Shown in pieces: positions 28,901-37,900 of a stretch of DNA of 64,000 nt. Every line of letters begins with the position of its first letter. Within the stretch, counting starts at the first letter, position 1. The position numbers and the translations under genes were made by a program. The stretch is from Phoebastria nigripes (lineage: Eukaryota > Chordata > Aves > Procellariiformes > Diomedeidae), in NCBI GenBank assembly GCA_035582835.1, contig JAYKAV010002790.1, forward strand, positions 1 to 64,000. Reading direction: 5' to 3'. The notes below the pieces were generated by a model, which did no database searches, was not told the DNA's origin, and saw only the letters and a list, made by a program, of their open reading frames with translations.

Positions 28901-31900
28901 GTCTTCTTAACTGATAAAATAACTAGCAGGCAGGAGATCATTATGAACAGATGTACAATGAAACTGGCTGCCATGAATTCAAAAGGATGGAACTCACAGA
29001 AGTGGGAAGAGTTTACTTAAGGATAAAGATCCTCTCCCTCCAGAGAGAATTTTTGGTTTTAGTGAATGTGCTAAGTTTTCACAGAATGCACGATGAGGAA
29101 AGTGAAAAGATGGAAAACTGTTGCTAAATAAGCCCATTTATTATATGAAATAGAGGGGGGGCAGAAATCTTTATTCACCGAGTTTAAATCATCCCTATTT
29201 CAGCACAGAACATACGTCTAATGGATGTTTGATACTCATCAATACAATGAAGTGAAGGGGAGAATGATTTCCAAGATAGTAGACTAAATTACATATTTAT
29301 ACATTCCTGGAGTGTGTGTAAACTACCAACAGCCTATTAGCAGCGCAGTTGCCTGCTAACACCCTTCAACGATGGCAAACTATCAATTGCTTCTCATGCA
29401 AACCATTCCACTATTTATGCCACCAAGTATCACATCCTACAAAGCAAAAACTTTCACTGTACTTTAATCCAGCTTTAAATCTGGACATCTATAAAACAGA
29501 AAGCAATAAACTCAAGAGAAGTGCATTTCCATTAATTCTGAAAAGTATTTTCTTTGTACTAAATCTTATCCTGGTTTTCTTACCTCAGGTAATGTCAGAT
29601 CATCTTGCTTAATGTCTGGTCGGGTATGAGTCAGAATAAGAGCCAACACTTCTACTGTTTTTCCAAGACCCATCTCATCTGCCAAAATACCTCCAGGCCA
29701 CTGGGGTCCAGCAATCGGATATTCACGGATAATACTAAAATTCAAGTACGTTCCCAAATGAAAGTCAGTAACTATAGAGTGGTGTGACAGAGAAGCACGT
29801 GTTCAGGGACACACACAGCATAGCTTCAGCAAGGCAAAGTTTGTAAGGTGAGGCAGTATCTTTTATTAGATAAGCTGAGATTGACAAAAGCTAGCAAGCT
29901 TTTTGGGTATACAAACCTGATCAAGACGAATACGTATGCCAGAAGTTTTTGGATTTTTTCCCTTCCTAACAGGCCTTGCCTTGCTAACCTTAGTATATCA
30001 TAACATTAGTCTCCAAAAATTGAAATATATTTATACTCCCATGTGTTAAAGATCTGAAAGTTATATAGGGAAAAAATAAAAAGCAAACTAGCAATCAAAA
30101 AGTTCTATTCGAACCAAATTAATGAGAAAAGTGAATCAGAATTAGTAATGCAACAGCCAGCATTAATAAAAAGCATTATACTGCCTCCTTCCTTTAGATT
30201 TTAAAAACATTAGACCAGAAGGTCGAAGCCTCCAATGCTCTAATTTAAAAAAATGTTAATCTTAAAACCACAGATTTGCATTGAAATTAAAAAAAAAAAA
30301 AAAGCTGTAAGAATTATGTCTTCAACTCGAGATTTACATATTTACCTGTGCATTATATACTCCAGTTTGCCTTTTTTTTTCAAATTAAAGATATCACTGC
30401 TCTAATTCTTTAGTTGCTAACTGAAAAACAACAGTTATGGATTATCTTATATCCTCCAGGTAAAAGGCACCAATAAGGTTTTCACAAAGTACAACTTTGA
30501 GGTGTTCTCAGAAAGAGCTAACTATAAAAACATACCAGCCAGTAAATGGATTATAGTAGATTTTTACTCCATCCAGAGTGATGACCTCCCGCCATAAGAA
30601 GTGCAGTCCATTTTCTATGGAGAAAGAGTTCATGTTACTATTACGAGGTTTCTCTATAAACAGCACACTGCTTAGAATTGCTCAGCTTTATTGTGACATT
30701 TAGAGACAAAAAGCAGACATCTACCTCCACAGTGCTTCATGACCAACAAGATACATCAACTGCTGTTCAGAAAAGTTTAGTTTATCATTTTGTGTACTAC
30801 CCAAACAACAGCGTTTATAAAAATAGTAATGAAATAATTAACAAAGCTTCTAATCAAACAGCAAAAAAACATTACTGCTGACAGTACAATGCCACTTTCC
30901 TCAATTACGCAAGTTTTCCAAACCCATATACTTGCCACTGCTTGGAGTGCTTGTGAGGTTCTCTCGGTGAAGCATCCAGTTCACAGCCTCGCTTTGGTAT
31001 GGCCTCAGAATAGGAATTAATGCAGGATGCTGCACATCCTCTCTCAGTAACTGGATATCCTGCTGATGGGTGTGTCTTACAAAGTCATAAAGCTCTTCAA
31101 TATTTTGTCGCTCTAGTTCCATGTCAGATTCTTCCTCATCTTCCTCCAGCTCATCTGCACACACCAAATAATTCAAGACACGCATTATCAGTCAACTTTG
31201 GTCAACATTTCAGTAAATTTTGCTGCAACATATTTAGTTAACACATGAAAGCAAGCAAAGCAAAATGTCATTTAAACACATGTCACGACTGCACCTCACT
31301 TGGCTAGCAGCAGTAGGAAACAATGAGTACTACTTCCCTGAAAGTTAAGATTAACATGCTATGGCAATCACAGAGGTATACATAATCAGCAAAGCTCTTC
31401 CTTTAGAATTTAGGGATAGAATGACCAGACCTTATTTATTTAATAAAGACCTTCCACTAAACATTTCCAACTGATACAAAACCACAAATAACTTGCATTT
31501 CAGATTTAAATGTTAACATGGGTCCATGATCTTACAGAAAGGGGAAAAACACAGTGGGTTGTCAAAGAATTGTACATTTTTCATGAAATAAAGTCTTTCT
31601 TGATAAAGTAACATATTAAAAAACCCCAGAAGATTCTCTTCAGTGAGCTTTCATGTTAATTTTAAATCATTCATCTGGATAAGAAAATTGTAGCAGTAGG
31701 ACAACATGAAATTCTCACCACTTGCATCACTGCAAAAATTCAGAGAAGGCATACTTTAGAACTTAAAATCCCACCTCAAGAGAAGTATGTACCCTCTAGG
31801 ACAGAAGGCCTACCCTTCTTTCCTACCTTCTAGGAAAGAAGGCCTTGTGCTTATATATTTTTCACATAATTTGGATATATGGGTATACACAGAACTTAAG

Positions 31901-34900
31901 CACTGTAGAACAAAAATTAATGAAAAATTCAAGGGTCAGCATTTTAGGAAACTGACATAAGATGAGGGAACAAAAGACTTAGAGCACAAGTTTTAACAGC
32001 ATTTTAGGTCTCAAATTAAAAACATTGGTACCAATAAAACAACTGTACAACTCTACAGTTCAAAGAAAGATACTAACCCTAGCTAGTATTGGAGATAAAG
32101 CCACCTTGCAGAATTGAAAAANAAAAAAAAAAAAATTTAGAAGCAAGTCAAGGCCAGCATTTTCAGCACAAAGTGACCTGAAGGTATATTTAAAAGTATA
32201 ATATACTGATGAAAAGAGAAAACAGCTAATGGCAGGCACAATTAAATCAAATTATAATTACGATGCGTCGTGCTAACAAAGAAGAGATGTACCTGGCACA
32301 AAGACCAGAGAGCTTAATCTTAAAATAAGGTTTGGGGGCTGCTATTAGGACTCTCTTTCACGGAAAGCAAAAGCTTTCTTTCATTCAAATGAATGGTGAA
32401 GGTGAGAATGGTTTCCAAAACAAACAGCAGGAAATGATGTGCCTATGTACAGCAGCCATCAGTACCCTCCCATAATCCTTTTAAGTCAATGGAACAATTC
32501 CAGTGCTTCACAAGGGAAAAGAGAATTNTGAAAGACATTAAGTTTCTGTAAATTCATGAAAACTGTATATATAAAGACTTGTAATGTAGAGAAGGCAACC
32601 AGAGTGCACATGTGGGGTTATTAATGTTCCAGCCACACAAAAAGCACAAAGCAGAGCAGCTTTATATACTACAGAAACTGTTCCAAGGGATCCTCTCACA
32701 CACATTCCTCACTTCGTGGAAAGAACAGAGAAATGAGAGTGATTGCAGAGTATAACCTTGATCAATGAAGTTGATCTATAATGACACCTATCATCACACT
32801 TGCTAAAATAACAGTTTTCAAANCTCACATTTCAGAGCATAATAAATTGACTTCTATATAAATTAAGTGTCCTGGTTTCAGCTGGGATAGAGTTAATTTT
32901 CTTCCTAGTAGTTGGTATAGTGCTATGTTTTGGATTTAGTATGAGAAGAATGTTGATAACACACTGATGTTTTTGATTGTTGCTAAGTAGTGCTTACACT
33001 AGTCAAGGGCTTTTCAGCTTCCCATGCTCTGCCATGTGCACAAGAAGCTGGGAGGGAGCATAGCCAGGACAGCTGACCCAACTGGCCAACGGGGTATTCC
33101 ATACCATATGANGTCATGCTCAGCAATAAAAGCTGGGGGAAGAAGAAGGAAGGGGGGACGTTCAGGGTGATGGCGTTTGTCTTCCCAAGTAACTCTTACG
33201 CGTGATGGAGCCCTGCTTTCCTGGAGATGGCTGAACACCTGCCTGCTGATGGGAAGTAGTGAATGAATTCCTTGTTTTGCTTTGCTTGCGTGTGCAGCTT
33301 TTGCTTTACCTATTGAACTGTCTTTATCTCAACCCACGAGTTTTCTCACTTTTACTCTTCTGATTCTCTCCCCCATCCCACGGGGGGGGAGTGAGCGAGT
33401 GGCTGGGTGGTGCTTAGTTGCTGGCTGGGGTTAAATCACAACACTAAGTCTATCCAGAACTTTACAACAGAGCAAAGACTACAATATACTTTAAAGTAAA
33501 ATGTTCCTTCATACAGTTGGATATATTTTGTCCATACCTTTCTTGTTTGGTTCATTCTCTCAAAGATTTTTTTTTTTCTGATTAGATGGTTCTATGTACC
33601 ACAGAGGTTTTTAAAAGGATACTAAGGAAGTTTAATAAGTAACTGAGAGAGAGGTAAACAGTGAATATTTAATTACGCTTTCAACCATTTCAAAATGTAA
33701 TTCAATTACATAGCTTTCATCTTAGTATTTTTACCTTTGAGAAACAGATGGTATTGTACTATGTAAAAATTCAGTTTCTCTGATATGTTTCATAATCAAG
33801 TATTCTACTTAATTCCTTCAATGACTGAACTAAAGTTCTGCTATTGCATCTGCAGTAGGATCTTTCTGTTTTATTTGTAGGGCAGTTTCCAGATTGCTGT
33901 ATAAGAATATCTACATCAATGAAAATATAATCTTTTCCCTCTTTATTCTAGATTAATGGAAAACTTGTTGCTTCACATTTGGTATTAAAAAATGCCATAC
34001 AAAGACCAAAAAACTCTTCTTTGTACAAAGAATTTATTCTTAAGAAAATTGAAGGAAAAATGGTATATGCTATTGCCATGCTACTGTATGACATACTACA
34101 GTTCCATGACACTATGGGAAAACAAACTCTGAAACATTTACCATTCACTAGAATAAATAGCAATTAAACAGACATTCTAGTCTTTTTTTTTTTTTTTTTA
34201 ATTTAATTATAAAGACTATGGGTTTTTTCATATTAAGAAAGTAGCTAGCTGGATCTGTAAGTGATCTATGCCTGTGTGTTCACTGAAGCAACAAGAAGCA
34301 ACATGTAATATTATACAGCAGATACAGGATACAAGCTATTATAAAACCACCTACTTATTAAAGCAAACAAAAGAAATCTCTGTAAACAAATTTCTCAAAA
34401 AAGTGGTTAACTCTACAATTAATGTTCAAAACTCATGAAGCTTCTGCACATTAAATATTTTGTCACTCTTTTGCAGATTCATTAATGCATCTATCCTCTG
34501 CTTGCCATAACTTGAGATGGAATTCCTGCCACAAAGTCTCAAAATCATCTAGAAGGACATTAACGGGATGAGTACATTGAGGAAAACAAATATATAAAAA
34601 TTAAATGTAGGGATAGAGAGGTCATGTCCCTTATTTGTCTAAATCCTTGTGTGCAACTCCATCAACACAAGAATTTGCTCGTCAACAGGGAGAACAAGAA
34701 GCCTCATCTTGGAACGTTGTTGTGTAGAGTTCATTTTAGATGGATATTGACAAGTGTTAAAATACATACTTCCATGCAGTTTTACAAAAATTTCAATTAA
34801 TTCTGTTTAAAAAAGGTGAAATTCAAACACAGACTAAGTTGTTAGAAAAGGAAATCAACTTACACTTCTTAAGAGGAATGCATTCATCGGCATAGAATCA

Positions 34901-37900
34901 AGGCTATATTATTTTAAGCTACATCAAAAAGTATTTGCTTAAAAACTGTTAGAAAATGTAACTGATTTCACAGTGTGTAACCACCTGGGGTCTTCCCTCC
35001 CAAATCTCTTCCATTTCTGTGACATGCTTTATTTCTGAATTTGGAGCATAGCATAATGTATGCTATGGACTTATATAGTGGTTTAATGATCCTGTTTTGT
35101 TCTCTAATACTTTCAGGACAATTCTTTACCTTTGATTTGGTTTGACCAACACTGAACACTAAGTTGATGCATTTACTGAGCTATACACCTTACCTACTGA
35201 ACTACAACCCTAGCTGCAACAGTTAGCAAAGAGGTCATCCTTTTTTTCTAATGTGAAGTAAGGATTTTTTTCTTCTGCGTCGCTTTTATATTTATCTATA
35301 TTGAATTTATACTGAATCTCCATTGCCTAGTCTGCTTGCAAGCTTTCAGTTGTTCTCCATCTCTGTTATGTTGAATAATACATTTAAAGTTTGTTGATGA
35401 TACCATCTCACCAATCACTGTATTTCCCAAAGCATTAGGGATACATTAAGCTGCACATGCCTTTGTAGGACTTGACTGGTGATCTTCATACACATTAACA
35501 ACCATTTATTTCTATTCTCCACACCCTCTATTTTACTCAGTCATTTACATGGCATTCATTGGTGTAGAATCAAGACTATATTACGCCGCATCAAAATGTA
35601 CATGCTGAAAAACGGTCAGAAAATTTACCAGTTAGCAACACAGCTCCTTTATGAACCTGAGCTGGTTGCATGGCTTCTGAAAAGGTAAGTTAAGGCATAA
35701 CAACCCAGTCACTCAGGTCCACATTCTTGCTCCAGTAACTTCGAGGGGCATGTCTTCCCTTGCAGAAGCTATAGTGCCTCTTCACCTGTAAGCTACACTC
35801 AGCCATGTAGTCCATAAAAAAATCTATCCTTTAGTGTACTGAGGACAAATGCCCCAAGTTCCAGCAGAAAATTATTTTGGATCTCAAAATAGGTCACTGT
35901 TCATTTTGTCTGTAAACAATCTCTTTTCCCAACTCTTCCACAATGAGAAGATATGCAGAGACGAAAATTGTTCTTCCTGCTATAGNATTACTTTATTTGA
36001 GCGCTCTTTCACATGCCTTAGTCATCTCAAGTCTATGAATTCTCTGGGAGATATTCTGCTTCTAATGCATTCATGATAATGTATTTCTCCTAATGCATTT
36101 AAAAACATTACTATTCATTTCTATATCTTAAACTACTTATTCTTTAGAGTTCTTTTTGGATCTGCATTATTGTGCTTTTAAACCTAAACTGACAAGTTTG
36201 CTTCAGTCAGATTACTTCAGTTCTTTGAAGGATGACGACTTCTATGCAATCTTCCCTTCCCCACATACTTAGTTATACTGGCCCTTCTCTTGGTATATCT
36301 CAAGTCTTTTCTGACAGTTACACGTTTGTTCCTTGCAGCAGGCATGGATGTACAGATTTTATTCTGTTAACTCTTCCTTTTAGCTTCTCTTTAGCAAGTT
36401 CTTTATACAATTCTGCCTTTTGAAATTAAGTACAATTACACGGGGGGTGCTAGGCTTCTGTTGCTTCTGCAAAAACACTGAAACTCAGTATATTANGGTC
36501 ACTGTTATTGAGTCAGTCTTCAACTAACATTTTGAATCCATCCTACACTCAGGAACAAGACCAAGGTTGTTTTTTTTAAGAGTTTCCTAAGCCACCACAC
36601 CATAAAGTGGTCATTGATCACCCTAAAAATCTGCGTCACTACTGAGTATAATCTGGCAAACGTATCTTCAATTCCAAAATGATGACAAGGCCCATATTTG
36701 TAAATTTGCAGTGGTGTATTCTTAAAACTGTCATAAAGGTGCATTTTGTAGTAGTTTACATTATAACTGCTTTACAGTATAAACCAAATAGAAATTCTGT
36801 TGCCACATTTGTGTGTTAGGCACCAAACTAGGAACAAAAGCTTTCCAAATTTAATTCCTGGTTCTTTTAAACAGTTCCTGTGTAACTCGGACAAGCTACT
36901 GTAGATCTGTTCAAACAACCCACAGGACTCAGTGAAAATTGTATTTACTCCCAAAAAAGCAAGGACTCAAACTTCTATGTGCCTCAATGCCTTATCTGTA
37001 GAGAAGGAATATTATCACCTGTAATTTGACCATAAACTAATTAGCATATGACTAATGGTCAGATAATAATATGGAGAGAATTACCTAATAATATTACCTT
37101 GAAAATAAAGTTGCTCTAGATGGCAGGAATAACTTACTATTTTCCCTTACATTTAAAACTACTAAAAAAAGACACACTTTTAATAACAAAAATTATTCAT
37201 CAACATTCAACTGAATTGTATTACCTGGAATTAAAAAACTATAGAACTTTTCCATGAGTTTTTGAATCAGCTGATTAGCTTTTTTGGGTCTTCCACCTCC
37301 ATCACTGAGAAACTCTGGTTTACTTAGCCCAGCTTCCAGAAGGTAAATTCCAACCTGTGAAATGGTTATACAGTGAATCACTTAATTGTTAGAATGATAA
37401 GAATATTATAAACAGAAGAGTATGAAAATAACAACAGTACTTTGAAAATTAGCAGATGTAGACAGATATAATAAATCTACTAAAATCACCATATAGAGGA
37501 TACAGTATGTTGCAGCTAAAAGCTTCTGTGATTCCTTCGGGTAATGCATTACTAACGGTGCAACAGTAAAAAGAAATTTTTAGGAAAAAACACACTGAAA
37601 ACATTTACATAAGCATGCAGAAGCTATATATTTTCATCACATTATAAAAATATATGGTAGCTGCCAGACTTCGTTGTTCAGAGGCTTTTATTTTATATTT
37701 CAAACAAAAAAGAACAACTTTTAAAATGCAAAACAAATATATGAACCCATACCTTTAAAGCTTGAGCCTCTCCAGGTCTTTGATAAAGTCCAATTATCTT
37801 TTTCTTTTGCAACCATCTCAAGCCTTCCAATATTTCACCACCTAAAGTTGGTTCCACCAAAATATGTTGTTCATAAGCACCCAGGTATTCTTTTGTTTCA

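Larger units (their letters stand above)
31155..37224 (-). other. SHPRH intron between exons 2 and 3 (longest in window)
   Basis: 6.07 kb. It contains solo LTR copy 2, a near-perfect 17-bp direct repeat (31795-31811 and 31829-31845) and a diverged duplication (34880 and 35552 regions). The rest is AT-rich and unrecognised. Confidence 0.8.
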
